A stretch of 64,000 bases of DNA. Origin: Streptococcus sp. Marseille-Q5986 (GTDB lineage Bacteria; Bacillota; Bacilli; Lactobacillales; Streptococcaceae). The notes beneath the pieces are model-generated. The model had not been told where the DNA came from, did not search any database, and saw only the letters and a program-made list of their open reading frames with translations. Positions 48,532 through 57,071 of the stretch are shown in pieces. The stretch is taken from contig NZ_CAMPPY010000001.1 in the NCBI RefSeq assembly GCF_946902915.1, positions 372,001 to 436,000 on the forward strand, written 5' to 3'. Every line of letters begins with the position of its first letter. Within the stretch, counting starts at the first letter, position 1. Both the position numbers and the translations under genes were made by a program.

Positions 48532-51033
48532 TTAATCTCCTTTACTTAATTCAAATGGAAATGTATAACCCAGTAAAGTCCAATAAATACCCAGATTTCC
48601 CACACCAAAGTCAAAATAACTATTTATTCCATCTTCCCCTTGAAATTGTAATAATCTATCATCATTACGATAAGAACGAGTCAATAAGATTCTTTTTATC
48701 AATTGTTCAACTTTTTGATTTTTATTGTATATTGCAGTTTGCAATAAACTACTTAAACCATGACAAAAACTAGTTCCCATTGCTTCATATTGTCGCACCA
48801 TTTCAAGTTGTGATTTATAGATTATCTCAGAGTATCTTTCTTTATCAATCAAACAAAGATACAATATTAATCCTGAAACACCTTCACACCAAGAAAGACC
48901 TAAATTATCTAATTTAGAAAAGCTTGAAAGCCTCTCTTCTAGCAATTCAGATATCCCATCGGAAAATTTTTGTAAATGATTTTGATAGCGACTATCTACA
49001 AAAATATCAGCATACGTTTTTAATACATAGGCAACACCTGAACGTCCGTGAGCAAAATTGTTAAAATATATATCTTCATCCCTATCAGATTCTAATAAAC
49101 TATATACATCATTTATCTTATTTTTGATAAATTCTCCTAAATTTTTATCAGGAAAAATGGTATAATGCTTTATCAAACTGAGTAGAACACCAGACCTCCC
49201 TAAAGCAAAATCTAAACTATCAATATTGCCATAACCTTGCATTAAATGCTTGACCAATCTCTTACTTATGTCTATTAAATATCTCTCCTTTGTTTTTTCA
49301 TACCTATCTAGGATTCCAAATAGCAAACCTGCTTCTCCAAATAGTAGAGAGTAGCCATGTAAGAAATTAGTTGCCTCATAATTTTCTAATTTTGTAAGCC
49401 ATTCTTTAACGGTATCTTCATCTTCCTCAACATAATATTTATTCATAAAAAATAAAACTCCTCCAAAACCATGTTGGAAAGAAACAGGACTTACGAACTC
49501 ACCAAATTCATTTGACGGAAACAAACGACCAGATTTGTCCATAGATTTAGTCAGTAAGTATGATTTTATATTCTCAGCCTCCTCTTTAAAATTATATTTT
49601 TCAAAATAACTTGAAAAATCTGGAGTATTTAAAAGAATGTCACTTGGAATTTGTTTCAATTGCTTTATTTTTTGGATTTTTTCTCCCTGGCTCATCATTA
49701 ATAAATCGTATAGCCAGTATTCTTGTTGTTTAGTTATTTTATTGTTTAATCTAGCTATTTTTATTAGATGACCTATTTTTATAAAGGCTGATAATCCTGT
49801 TTTTTGATCACCTTTTGAAAAAGATAAAAGATCACCTGTTAACAAAGAAAATCCAATTAGTGCTAAACTAAAATAATCTTGTTGAACTGAGCTGATAGTT
49901 AGGTCAGTATCTGGGTTAACCATCATTGGTGTTTTAACTCGTCTTACCTTATCCTTGATAGGAGTCATTGTCTCCAAGTCTATTAATGTTATATCACCTT
50001 TTGTGGTGTATATAAAATTTGTAGGAGCTATATCTACAATTTTATATCCCAGTTTATGGATATCATTTACTATATTCACAATGTTGTCCAGTGATTTTTC
50101 TCTAATATTTAAGGAGTATTCTGTTTCTTGAATAAATTCTTCAAAGTTTAACCCGTCAACTTGTTCCTGAACAAGAAAATAATCATCCACGATATAAAAT
50201 TCATCAATTAAATTAGTAGTATAACTTTTATCGGCTAATTTTTTTAGCATGTGAGCTTCATTTTTTATATCATCAAGAGCTGTCCATTCTCCTTCAGCAT
50301 CATAATTCACAAAAGGTCTTGACTGCTTGATGATTACTTTTTGCCCGTCCGATTTTCTAATTGCCCGATAAACATTCCCTTTGTTTGATCTCTTAATAAT
50401 TTTTTCTATTTTGTATTTATTTATTGCAGAGTCCTTACTTGAAATTTCACATGTGGTTTGAAAATAAATCCTTTTTTCTTCTTCTGAAAATAAATCCATT
50501 TTCCAGCTAGGAAGACTAGGGAAATTTTGTCTCTTATCTTCTACATAGCTATTACTATTTTCATCTAGTAATAAATAGATGACTTTTTTATTTTTTTCAT
50601 CATAAGCCTGTTTTTTTAAAAAAGCCCCATATCTATAATGAACTGGAGAATGCAGTCCGCATTGAAAATCAGATAGTATTTTTGGAGCCTTAAATTCTGA
50701 CAGTTTATTCGTAAGATTACAAATCATACTCTTAGCTTCAGATTCTGACTTAGGATATAGAGTTATAAATTTGTTTGCAGTAGGGCTCATTTCCCTAGGG
50801 GAATTAATTTTTTTTAATTCCTCTAAATTTTTAACAACTTTAAAGCTACAATTATTTAGTTGGGATAGTTTATACACAATCTTAAAAATAGTTACAGCGT
50901 CTTTTATTTGGGAGCTTATGTGTATTTTCCACCCTTGTGCAGGTACCTTATCTGATAAATAATAGTAATTCCAAATATCACCCTGTTGGAAATTTTTATC
51001 ACATTTTAAACATTCTTTCTCTAATAAATCCAT
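48532..51033 (-). CDS. Class III/IV lanthionine synthetase (lyase-kinase-cyclase)
   Basis: The 833-residue protein has three parts. An N-terminal lyase-like region (about 1-205) comes first. A Ser/Thr kinase follows (about 207-450: GNVYRAI, Lys236, catalytic Asp334 and Asn339 in VDIAPTNF, metal Asp352 in IDLE). The C-terminal LanC-like cyclase (about 490-833) shows repeated HG/GxxG helices: FQHGFGG, ALGRSGV, AHGRSGV. The cyclase keeps the LanC zinc ligands, Cys716 (WCEG) and Cys757-His758 (FCHG), which points to LanL or a zinc-retaining LanKC. It would phosphorylate and dehydrate Ser/Thr of the precursor, then add Cys to form rings. Intact; markedly AT-rich compared with its neighbours. Confidence 0.92.
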   Translation of the reverse strand: MDLLEKECLKCDKNFQQGDIWNYYYLSDKVPAQGWKIHISSQIKDAVTIFKIVYKLSQLNNCSFKVVKNLEELKKINSPREMSPTANKFITLYPKSESEAKSMICNLTNKLSEFKAPKILSDFQCGLHSPVHYRYGAFLKKQAYDEKNKKVIYLLLDENSNSYVEDKRQNFPSLPSWKMDLFSEEEKRIYFQTTCEISSKDSAINKYKIEKIIKRSNKGNVYRAIRKSDGQKVIIKQSRPFVNYDAEGEWTALDDIKNEAHMLKKLADKSYTTNLIDEFYIVDDYFLVQEQVDGLNFEEFIQETEYSLNIREKSLDNIVNIVNDIHKLGYKIVDIAPTNFIYTTKGDITLIDLETMTPIKDKVRRVKTPMMVNPDTDLTISSVQQDYFSLALIGFSLLTGDLLSFSKGDQKTGLSAFIKIGHLIKIARLNNKITKQQEYWLYDLLMMSQGEKIQKIKQLKQIPSDILLNTPDFSSYFEKYNFKEEAENIKSYLLTKSMDKSGRLFPSNEFGEFVSPVSFQHGFGGVLFFMNKYYVEEDEDTVKEWLTKLENYEATNFLHGYSLLFGEAGLLFGILDRYEKTKERYLIDISKRLVKHLMQGYGNIDSLDFALGRSGVLLSLIKHYTIFPDKNLGEFIKNKINDVYSLLESDRDEDIYFNNFAHGRSGVAYVLKTYADIFVDSRYQNHLQKFSDGISELLEERLSSFSKLDNLGLSWCEGVSGLILYLCLIDKERYSEIIYKSQLEMVRQYEAMGTSFCHGLSSLLQTAIYNKNQKVEQLIKRILLTRSYRNDDRLLQFQGEDGINSYFDFGVGNLGIYWTLLGYTFPFELSKGD

Positions 51034-51051
51034 AACAAACTCCTATCATTA

Positions 51052-51083
51052 AAATAGGCTAGAGACACAGCACTAGCCTATTC
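51052..51083 (-). terminator. Attenuator hairpin between lanthipeptide precursor and synthetase genes
   Basis: On the minus strand AATAGGCTAG pairs with CTAGCCTATT around a 10-base loop, followed by TTAATG. A hairpin here is typical between a highly expressed precursor gene and its modifying enzymes: partial termination or 3' protection raises precursor mRNA relative to enzyme mRNA. Confidence 0.75.
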
Positions 51084-51118
51084 TGTAAGTAAAGAAACCT
51101 ATTTTATACAAAGCATAA

Positions 51119-51223
51119 CTAGTGACCTGTAATTAAACAAGTAAGAGAACAATATTTAGGTAGACCTGTGACAATAACATCTTCCTCTGGAAGTAATTCT
51201 AATTCAAACAATGTTTGTTCCAT
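51119..51223 (-). CDS. Lanthipeptide precursor peptide (34 aa)
   Basis: Minus-strand ATG at 51221-51223, with AGGAGG at ideal spacing, opens 34 codons ending in TAG at 51119-51121. The first part is acidic and amphipathic (LFELELLPEEDV), the pattern recognised by class III/IV synthetases. The second part, from about Gly20, is LPKYCSLTCLITGH, with two Cys (25, 29) plus Ser26, Thr28 and Thr32; Thr19 lies just before it. Ser26-Cys29 and Thr19-Cys25 rings are possible; the cleavage site is unknown. It lies 85 bases ahead of the synthetase start, directly after a consensus promoter. Confidence 0.85.
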   Translation of the reverse strand: MEQTLFELELLPEEDVIVTGLPKYCSLTCLITGH

Positions 51224-51238
51224 GACTGTATCCTCCTG

Positions 51239-51328
51239 TTATAATAAATTCCAGAAAGCAGAGGCAAATTCGTGGTTCGTCTGACTAAAATTTCCTATCT
51301 GAACACCACCTTCAAATACAAATTTTAG
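51239..51328 (-). other. Start-less open frame in the precursor's 5' leader
   Basis: A 29-codon minus-strand frame reads FVFEGGVQIGNFSQTNHEF and then ASAFWNLL, ending in TAA 16 bases before the precursor ATG. Its composition is protein-like, but it has no ATG, GTG or TTG and begins after a stop. It may be the 3' end of a lost upstream gene such as a second precursor. Confidence 0.3.
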
Positions 51329-51362
51329 TTAAACTTTTTATTTTTTCTAACTTTCTAAATGT

Positions 51363-51391
51363 ATTATAACATGAACTTTCTTATATGTCAA
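51363..51391 (-). promoter_or_regulatory. Consensus sigma-A promoter of the lanthipeptide operon
   Basis: On the minus strand TTGACA (51386-51391) and TATAAT (51363-51368) are both perfect, with a 17-base spacer and a TG extension (TG-T-TATAAT). The precursor ATG is about 140 bases downstream. No operator-like palindrome overlaps it and no regulator gene is adjacent, so expression may be constitutive. Confidence 0.85.
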
Positions 51392-51582
51392 GAATTTTCT
51401 GAATAAACTTTTTATTTCTTATTTTCCAATATTTCTGTAAATTGTTTAAAATCTTTTAATTTCCTCCATCTATTGCGTTAGGTCATTGAAACTTCTTTCG
51501 CTGGAGCTACTTATATTACTGGAAAGTTGAGGATTGAAATGTGGTATAATAAAAGGTAACAGAGTTTGGAAAGTGAGAGAAG
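51392..51582. other. Gap between lanthipeptide promoter and trmK
   Basis: AT-rich sequence without a gene. A TATAAT (51545-51550) about 30 bases before trmK is its likely -10 box. Nothing else is recognised. Confidence 0.4.
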
Positions 51583-52260
51583 ATGATTTCAAAGAGATTA
51601 GAATTGGTGGCTTCCTTTGTGCCACAGGGAGCCATTCTACTAGATGTGGGAAGTGACCATGCTTATCTGCCGATAGACTTGGTTGAAAGAGGCCAAATCA
51701 AAAGCGCCATTGCAGGTGAGGTGGTGGAAGGCCCCTACCAGTCTGCGGTTAAAAATGTTGAGGCTCATGGTCTAAATGAGAAAATCCAAGTTCGTTTAGC
51801 CAATGGATTAGCAGCTTTTGAAGAGGCTGACCAAGTGTCGGTTATCACCATTGCTGGTATGGGAGGCCGTTTGATTGCTAGGATTTTAGAAAAGGGCTTG
51901 AACAAGCTAGCTAATGTAGAGCGTTTGATTCTCCAGCCCAATAATCGCGAAGACTACTTGCGTATTTGGTTGCAAGACAATGGTTTTCAGATTGTAGCAG
52001 AAAGCATTCTAGAAGAAACTGGCAAGTTTTATGAAATTCTAGTTGTGGAAGCGGGACAAATGAAGTTATCAGCCAGTGATGTTCGCTTTGGTCCCTTCTT
52101 GTCCAAAGAAGTCAGCACAGTCTTTGTCCAAAAGTGGCAAAAAGAAGCGGATAAGCTAGAGTTTGCCCTCGGACAAATCCCAGAAAAAAATCTGGAAGAG
52201 CGTCAAGTCCTAGCAGATAAAATTCAAGCCATCAAGGAGGTTCTCCATGCTAGCAAGTGA
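51583..52260 (+). CDS. trmK: tRNA (adenine(22)-N(1))-methyltransferase TrmK
   Basis: The 225-residue SAM-dependent enzyme begins with [19 protein letters not shown] (SAM-binding loop near residue 20) and has the catalytic-region motif [13 protein letters not shown] near 118-130. A C-terminal coiled coil matches COG2384/TrmK. It methylates A22 of tRNA. It ends inside the next gene (14-base overlap), the conserved trmK/nif3-like pairing in Firmicutes. Confidence 0.93.
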   Translation: MISKRLELVASFVPQGAILLDVGSDHAYLPIDLVERGQIKSAIAGEVVEGPYQSAVKNVEAHGLNEKIQVRLANGLAAFEEADQVSVITIAGMGGRLIARILEKGLNKLANVERLILQPNNREDYLRIWLQDNGFQIVAESILEETGKFYEILVVEAGQMKLSASDVRFGPFLSKEVSTVFVQKWQKEADKLEFALGQIPEKNLEERQVLADKIQAIKEVLHASK

Positions 52261-53044
52261 AGTAATCAGAGTTTATGAAGCCTTTTGCCCTCAGGAATTT
52301 TCCATGGAGGGTGATAGTCGTGGTCTGCAAATCGGCATTTTGAACAAGGATATCCAAAGGGTCATGGTTGCCCTCGATATTCGAGAAGAGACGGTGGCAG
52401 AGGCCATTGAAAAGGGTGTGGATTTGATTATCGTCAAACACGCGCCGATTTTCCGTCCTATCAAGGACTTAGTAGCCAACCGTCCGCAAAATCAGATTTA
52501 CATCGACCTGATTAAGCATGACATCGCAGTTTATGTCAGCCATACCAATATTGATATCGTTGAAAATGGGCTCAATGACTGGTTTTGTCAGATGCTAGGA
52601 ATCGAGGAGACGACTTATCTGCAGGAAACAGGTCCAGAACGTGGAATTGGACGTATTGGGAATATTCAGCCTCAGACATTTTGGGAATTGGCCCAACAGG
52701 TCAAGCAAGTCTTTGACCTAGATAGCCTTCGAATGGTGCATTATCAAGAGAATGATTTGCAGAAGCCTATTTCAAGAGTAGCAATTTGTGGTGGAAGCGG
52801 GCAGTCTTTCTATAAGGATGCTTTGGCAAAGGGGGCAGATGTCTATATCACTGGTGATATCTACTACCATACTGCTCAGGATATGCTGTCTGATGGCTTG
52901 TTAGCATTGGACCCAGGCCACTATATCGAAGTGCTTTTTGTGGAAAAAATCGCAGCACTCCTTACTCAATGGAAAGAGAAAAAAGGCTGGGAACTAGAGA
53001 TTTTACCTAGTCAAGCATCGACCAATCCTTTCCACCATATCTAG
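52247..53044 (+). CDS. Nif3-like dinuclear metal center protein (DUF34)
   Basis: The 265-residue protein has the metal-binding segments of the family: VKHAPIFRP (about 64-72), a SHTN histidine near 100 and [13 protein letters not shown] near 222-235, with [11 protein letters not shown] between. It lacks the PII-like insert found in some longer members. The family binds two metal ions and may act as a GTP cyclohydrolase-like or NIF3 hydrolase; no firm role is known. Confidence 0.9.
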   Translation: MLASEVIRVYEAFCPQEFSMEGDSRGLQIGILNKDIQRVMVALDIREETVAEAIEKGVDLIIVKHAPIFRPIKDLVANRPQNQIYIDLIKHDIAVYVSHTNIDIVENGLNDWFCQMLGIEETTYLQETGPERGIGRIGNIQPQTFWELAQQVKQVFDLDSLRMVHYQENDLQKPISRVAICGGSGQSFYKDALAKGADVYITGDIYYHTAQDMLSDGLLALDPGHYIEVLFVEKIAALLTQWKEKKGWELEILPSQASTNPFHHI

Positions 53045-53060
53045 TTAGAAGGTGAAGACA

Positions 53061-54164
53061 ATGAAAAAAGTTGCCATTATCGGAGCAGGAATTGTGGGAG
53101 CAACAGCAGCCTACTATCTCTCGAAAGAAAGTGACCTAGAGGTGACCGTTTTTGACCATGGACAGGGTCAAGCTACCAAAGCAGCAGCAGGAATTATCAG
53201 TCCTTGGTTTTCCAAACGCCGCAATAAGGCCTGGTATAAAATGGTGCGCTTGGGGGCTGATTTTTATGTGGATTTATTAGCTGATTTAGAGAAATCAGGA
53301 CAAGAAATCGACTTTTACCAGCGTTCGGGAGTCTTTCTCTTGAAAAAGGATGAATCCAAGTTGGAAGAACTCTATGAACTAGCCCTCCAGCGCAGAGAAG
53401 AATCTCCCTTGATAGGTCAGTTAGCAATTCTGGATCAAGCGTCTGCAAATGAATTATTCCCTGGTTTGCAGGGATTTGATCGCCTGCTCTATGCTTCTGG
53501 TGGAGCGAGAGTAGATGGCCAACTCTTGGTGACTCGTTTGATAGAAGCCAGTCATGTCAAGCTGGTCAAAGAAAAAGTAACTCTGACACCTTTAGCATCA
53601 GGTTATCAGATTGGTGAAGAGGTGTTTGATCGGGTTATTTTGGCGACTGGAGCTTGGTTGGGACACATATTAGAACCCTTGGGTTATACTGTGGATGTTC
53701 GTCCTCAAAAAGGACAACTCCGAGATTATCAGCTTGGCCAAGACATGGAATCTTACCCTGTTGTTATGCCAGAAGGGGAGTGGGATTTGATACCTTTTGC
53801 AGGTGGGAAATTGTCCTTAGGCGCTACCCATGAAAATGATATGGGATTTGATTTGACGGTGGATGAAACCTTGCTCCAGCAAATGGAGGAGGTGGGCTTT
53901 CCTCACTATCCAGCCTTGGCAGAAGCGAAATCATCAAGTGAGCGTGTAGGAATCCGAGCCTATACCAGTGATTTCTCCCCGTTTTTTGGGCAAGTACCTG
54001 GCTTAGCAGGTGTCTATGCAGCCAGTGGACTAGGTTCGTCAGGTCTCACAACTGGGCCTATTATTGGTTACCATCTAGCCCAATTGGTTCAAGACAAGGA
54101 GTTGACCCTGGCCCCAGCAAACTATCCAATTGCAAACTATGTCAAACGAGTAAAACGCGAATAA
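53061..54164 (+). CDS. FAD-dependent oxidoreductase (DAO family, DadA/ThiO-like)
   Basis: ATG at 53061 preferred, since GAAGGTGAA lies 8 bases before it; a GTG at 53052 is in frame. The 367-residue flavoprotein has dinucleotide-binding GAGIVGATAAYYL at its start, a KAAAGIISPWF segment and the C-terminal FAD motif GVYAASGLGSSGLTTGP. It probably oxidises an amino acid or imino acid. No neighbour indicates the substrate. Confidence 0.87.
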   Translation: MKKVAIIGAGIVGATAAYYLSKESDLEVTVFDHGQGQATKAAAGIISPWFSKRRNKAWYKMVRLGADFYVDLLADLEKSGQEIDFYQRSGVFLLKKDESKLEELYELALQRREESPLIGQLAILDQASANELFPGLQGFDRLLYASGGARVDGQLLVTRLIEASHVKLVKEKVTLTPLASGYQIGEEVFDRVILATGAWLGHILEPLGYTVDVRPQKGQLRDYQLGQDMESYPVVMPEGEWDLIPFAGGKLSLGATHENDMGFDLTVDETLLQQMEEVGFPHYPALAEAKSSSERVGIRAYTSDFSPFFGQVPGLAGVYAASGLGSSGLTTGPIIGYHLAQLVQDKELTLAPANYPIANYVKRVKRE

Positions 54165-54266
54165 GCATTTGACTGAAAATTTAACCTCCCCTCTAGGATG
54201 GTAAATGACATTCCCTATCAAAAATGATAAAATAAGAAAAAATAATCCGAGAATCGAGGAAAGAAG

Positions 54267-55286
54267 ATGCAAGAAAAGATTTTGGTAACGGGTGGAGCAG
54301 GTTTTATCGGAACCCACACAGTTATTGAGTTAATCCAAGCAGGTCATCAAGTTGTTGTGGTGGATAACCTTGTTAATAGTAACAGAAAAAGTTTAGAAGT
54401 TGTTGAGAGAATTACAGGAGTTGAAGTGCCGTTCTATGAGGCAGATATCCGTGATACCGATACTCTCAGAGGTATTTTCAAACAAGAAGCACCAACAGGG
54501 GTCATTCACTTTGCTGGTTTGAAGGCTGTCGGTGAATCTACCCGTATCCCACTTGCCTATTATGATAACAATATCGCTGGAACTGTTAGCCTTTTGAAAG
54601 CCATGGAAGAAAACAACTGTAAAAACATCATTTTCAGTTCTTCTGCGACAGTTTACGGAGATCCTCATACAGTGCCTATCTTGGAAGATTTCCCACTTTC
54701 AGTTACCAATCCATATGGCCGTACTAAGCTTATGCTTGAGGAAATTTTGACGGATATCTACAAGGCAGACTCAGAATGGAATGTGGTCTTGCTTCGTTAC
54801 TTTAACCCAATCGGAGCCCATGAGAGTGGAGATTTGGGAGAAAATCCAAATGGTATTCCAAACAATCTCTTGCCATATGTGACTCAAGTAGCCGTTGGTA
54901 AACTAGAGCAAGTGCAGGTGTTTGGAGATGATTACGATACGGAAGACGGAACTGGTGTTCGTGATTATATCCACGTTGTCGACTTGGCTAAAGGTCACGT
55001 TGCAGCTCTGAAAAAAATTCAAAAAGGTTCAGGTCTAAATGTTTATAACCTTGGGACAGGTAAAGGTTACTCTGTTCTTGAAATTATCCAAAATATGGAA
55101 AAAGCAGTGGGGCGTCCGATTCCTTACCGCATTGTAGACCGTCGCCCAGGTGACATCGCAGCCTGCTACTCAGACCCAGCAAAAGCCAAAGCAGAACTCG
55201 GTTGGGAAGCAGAACTAGATATCACCCAAATGTGTGAAGACGCATGGCGTTGGCAAAGTAAGCATCCAAATGGATTTGAAGACTAA
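54267..55286 (+). CDS. galE: UDP-glucose 4-epimerase
   Basis: The 339-residue SDR enzyme has NAD-binding GGAGFIGTHT, catalytic Ser in FSSSATVYGD (about 123-127) and the Tyr/Lys pair of YGRTK (about 150-154). It interconverts UDP-Glc and UDP-Gal, needed for capsule, teichoic acid or LOS-like glycans. It lies outside a gal operon, beside a membrane glycosyltransferase, which suggests a glycan-precursor role. Confidence 0.94.
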   Translation: MQEKILVTGGAGFIGTHTVIELIQAGHQVVVVDNLVNSNRKSLEVVERITGVEVPFYEADIRDTDTLRGIFKQEAPTGVIHFAGLKAVGESTRIPLAYYDNNIAGTVSLLKAMEENNCKNIIFSSSATVYGDPHTVPILEDFPLSVTNPYGRTKLMLEEILTDIYKADSEWNVVLLRYFNPIGAHESGDLGENPNGIPNNLLPYVTQVAVGKLEQVQVFGDDYDTEDGTGVRDYIHVVDLAKGHVAALKKIQKGSGLNVYNLGTGKGYSVLEIIQNMEKAVGRPIPYRIVDRRPGDIAACYSDPAKAKAELGWEAELDITQMCEDAWRWQSKHPNGFED

Positions 55287-55287
55287 G

Positions 55288-56253
55288 ATGGGGATGTCAA
55301 TCATTGTCCCCTGTCTAAACGAAGAGGAAGTACTTCCTCTTTTTTATCAGGCTTTGGAAGATTTACTTCCAGATTTGGAAACAGAAATCGAGTATGTCTT
55401 TGTCGATGATGGATCGAGTGATGGGACCTTGGAACTCTTAAGGGTCTATCGGGAACAAAATCCGGCAGTGCATTATATTTCTTTCTCTCGAAATTTTGGC
55501 AAAGAAGCAGCCCTCTATGCAGGCCTGCAGTATGCGACAGGAGATCTGGTGGTGGTAATGGATGCAGACCTCCAGGATCCTCCTGGTATGTTGCTTGATA
55601 TGAAAACTTTACTGGAACAAAATACAGACTTGGACTGCGTAGGAACACGGAGAACTAGTCGGGAGGGAGAACCCTTCTTTCGCAGTTTCTGTGCTGACAT
55701 CTTTTACCGCCTCATGCAAAAAATCAGTCCAGTAGCCCTGCCGTCAGGTGTCCGTGATTTTCGCATGATGAGAAGGTCTGTGGTCGATGCCATTTTAAGT
55801 TTGACTGAGTCCAATCGTTTTTCAAAGGGACTCTTTGCTTGGGTCGGCTTTAAAACCCACTATCTGGAATATCCAAATGTCGAAAGGCAGGCTGGCAAGA
55901 CCAGTTGGAGTTTTAGGCAACTCTTTTTCTACTCCATTGAGGGTATTGTAAATTTTTCAGATTTTCCCTTGATTATAGCCTTCGTAGCTGGTATCCTATC
56001 TTGTTTTATTTCTCTGCTCATGACCTTTTTTGTCGTGGTTCGAACCCTCATTTTGGGCAATCCGACATCAGGTTGGACCTCTCTGATGGCTGTCATTCTC
56101 TTTCTTGGTGGTATTCAACTCTTGACCATTGGGATTCTCGGCAAGTATATTAGTAAGATTTATCTAGAGACCAAAAAAAGACCACTTTATCTCATCAAAG
56201 AAAAAAGTGACCTTCCTGATTTTATAGAAAAAAATAGAGAGAAAAGACTATAA
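55288..56253 (+). CDS. GT2 glycosyltransferase, GtrB/DPM1-like membrane protein
   Basis: ATG at 55288 is one base after the galE stop; a second ATG at 55294 is also possible. The 321-residue protein has a GT2 domain (VPCLNEEEVLPLFYQ, DDGSSDGT, DADLQDPPG as the metal-binding DxD region) and two C-terminal membrane helices (about 230-255 and 268-292). GtrB-type enzymes load glucose or another sugar on undecaprenyl phosphate for transfer outside the cell. The tight link to galE hints at UDP-Gal or UDP-Glc as donor. Confidence 0.9.
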   Translation: MGMSIIVPCLNEEEVLPLFYQALEDLLPDLETEIEYVFVDDGSSDGTLELLRVYREQNPAVHYISFSRNFGKEAALYAGLQYATGDLVVVMDADLQDPPGMLLDMKTLLEQNTDLDCVGTRRTSREGEPFFRSFCADIFYRLMQKISPVALPSGVRDFRMMRRSVVDAILSLTESNRFSKGLFAWVGFKTHYLEYPNVERQAGKTSWSFRQLFFYSIEGIVNFSDFPLIIAFVAGILSCFISLLMTFFVVVRTLILGNPTSGWTSLMAVILFLGGIQLLTIGILGKYISKIYLETKKRPLYLIKEKSDLPDFIEKNREKRL

Positions 56254-56303
56254 TTTTACAAGGAAATGTGCTAAACTAGAGGGAGTGGATTGTCGACATT
56301 GAT

Positions 56304-56510
56304 TTAGGCTTCCTGATTTCCAATCAGGGCGCGAGTTGGGCAATTTTTAACAGCCTCTAAGACGTCCTGACTAGGAGAAATTTCTTTTTCCAGTTGATCA
56401 GGATCATCGTAAAAACGTACGATTCCATTATCGTGGTAATCAAATAATTCAGAATAAGTTTGGCAAAGCCCACAGGCGATGCATCGTTCAGGTATAAGTG
56501 TGATTTTCAT
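56304..56510 (-). CDS. 4Fe-4S ferredoxin
   Basis: Start placed at 56510 (MKITLIPERC); the frame extends 22 residues upstream but only across the divergent gene's start. The 68-residue protein has CIACGLC (about 10-16) and a later C-P (KNCPTRAL), giving the four cysteines of a single-cluster ferredoxin of the Fd_FER13 type. It is an electron carrier. It is divergent from the LysM-like gene, with a gap of 45 bases. Confidence 0.9.
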   Translation of the reverse strand: MKITLIPERCIACGLCQTYSELFDYHDNGIVRFYDDPDQLEKEISPSQDVLEAVKNCPTRALIGNQEA

Positions 56511-56555
56511 ATTTATATTGTAATAAGAAAAGTTAAAAAAAACAAGGAGTAAGGT

Positions 56556-57062
56556 ATGGCAAAGGAACCATGGCAAGAAGATATCTATGAAAATAGTGAG
56601 GAAGAATCAAGATTAGAGCGTCGTCGCCGTAAACAAAAAGGAAAGGGCGCTGTTGCCAATCGTGTCTTAACAGTTCTAGCCAGCCTCTTTTTTGTAGTCG
56701 TTGTGGTGATGGTGGTTGTATTGATTTACCTATCAACCGGAGGAAGCAATCGCACAGCAGCTTTGAAGGACTTTTATGATGCATCATCTCCTTCTACAAG
56801 CTCAAGTTCTAAAGTGGAAGAGTCAATCTCTTCAAGTAGCAAGGTAGAAGAAACATCCTCTTCTGAAACAACTCCCTCAGAGAGCAGTTCAGAAGAGCAC
56901 ACAGAAGGAGAAGGAACACTCACAGTGCATCCTGGAGAGGGTGAGGCAGCTCTTGCTCAGCGTGCAGGGATTTCCATTGCCCAGTTGGAAGCGTTAAATC
57001 CTTCTCATATGTCATCTGGAGCTTGGTTTGCCAATCCAGGTGATGTGATCAAGACAAGATAG
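56556..57062 (+). CDS. SAG1386/EF1546-family membrane protein with LysM-like domain
   Basis: The 168-residue protein has a charged N-terminal cytoplasmic stretch (RLERRRRKQKGKG), one membrane helix (about 38-60), a long Ser/Glu/Thr linker (about 78-128) and a C-terminal LysM-like module (EGEAALAQRAGISIAQLEAL, NPSHMSSGAWFANPGDVIKT). It is probably held in the membrane and binds peptidoglycan. It is followed at 9 bases by cmk, a conserved pairing. Confidence 0.88.
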   Translation: MAKEPWQEDIYENSEEESRLERRRRKQKGKGAVANRVLTVLASLFFVVVVVMVVVLIYLSTGGSNRTAALKDFYDASSPSTSSSSKVEESISSSSKVEETSSSETTPSESSSEEHTEGEGTLTVHPGEGEAALAQRAGISIAQLEALNPSHMSSGAWFANPGDVIKTR

Positions 57063-57071
57063 GAGTCGGAA

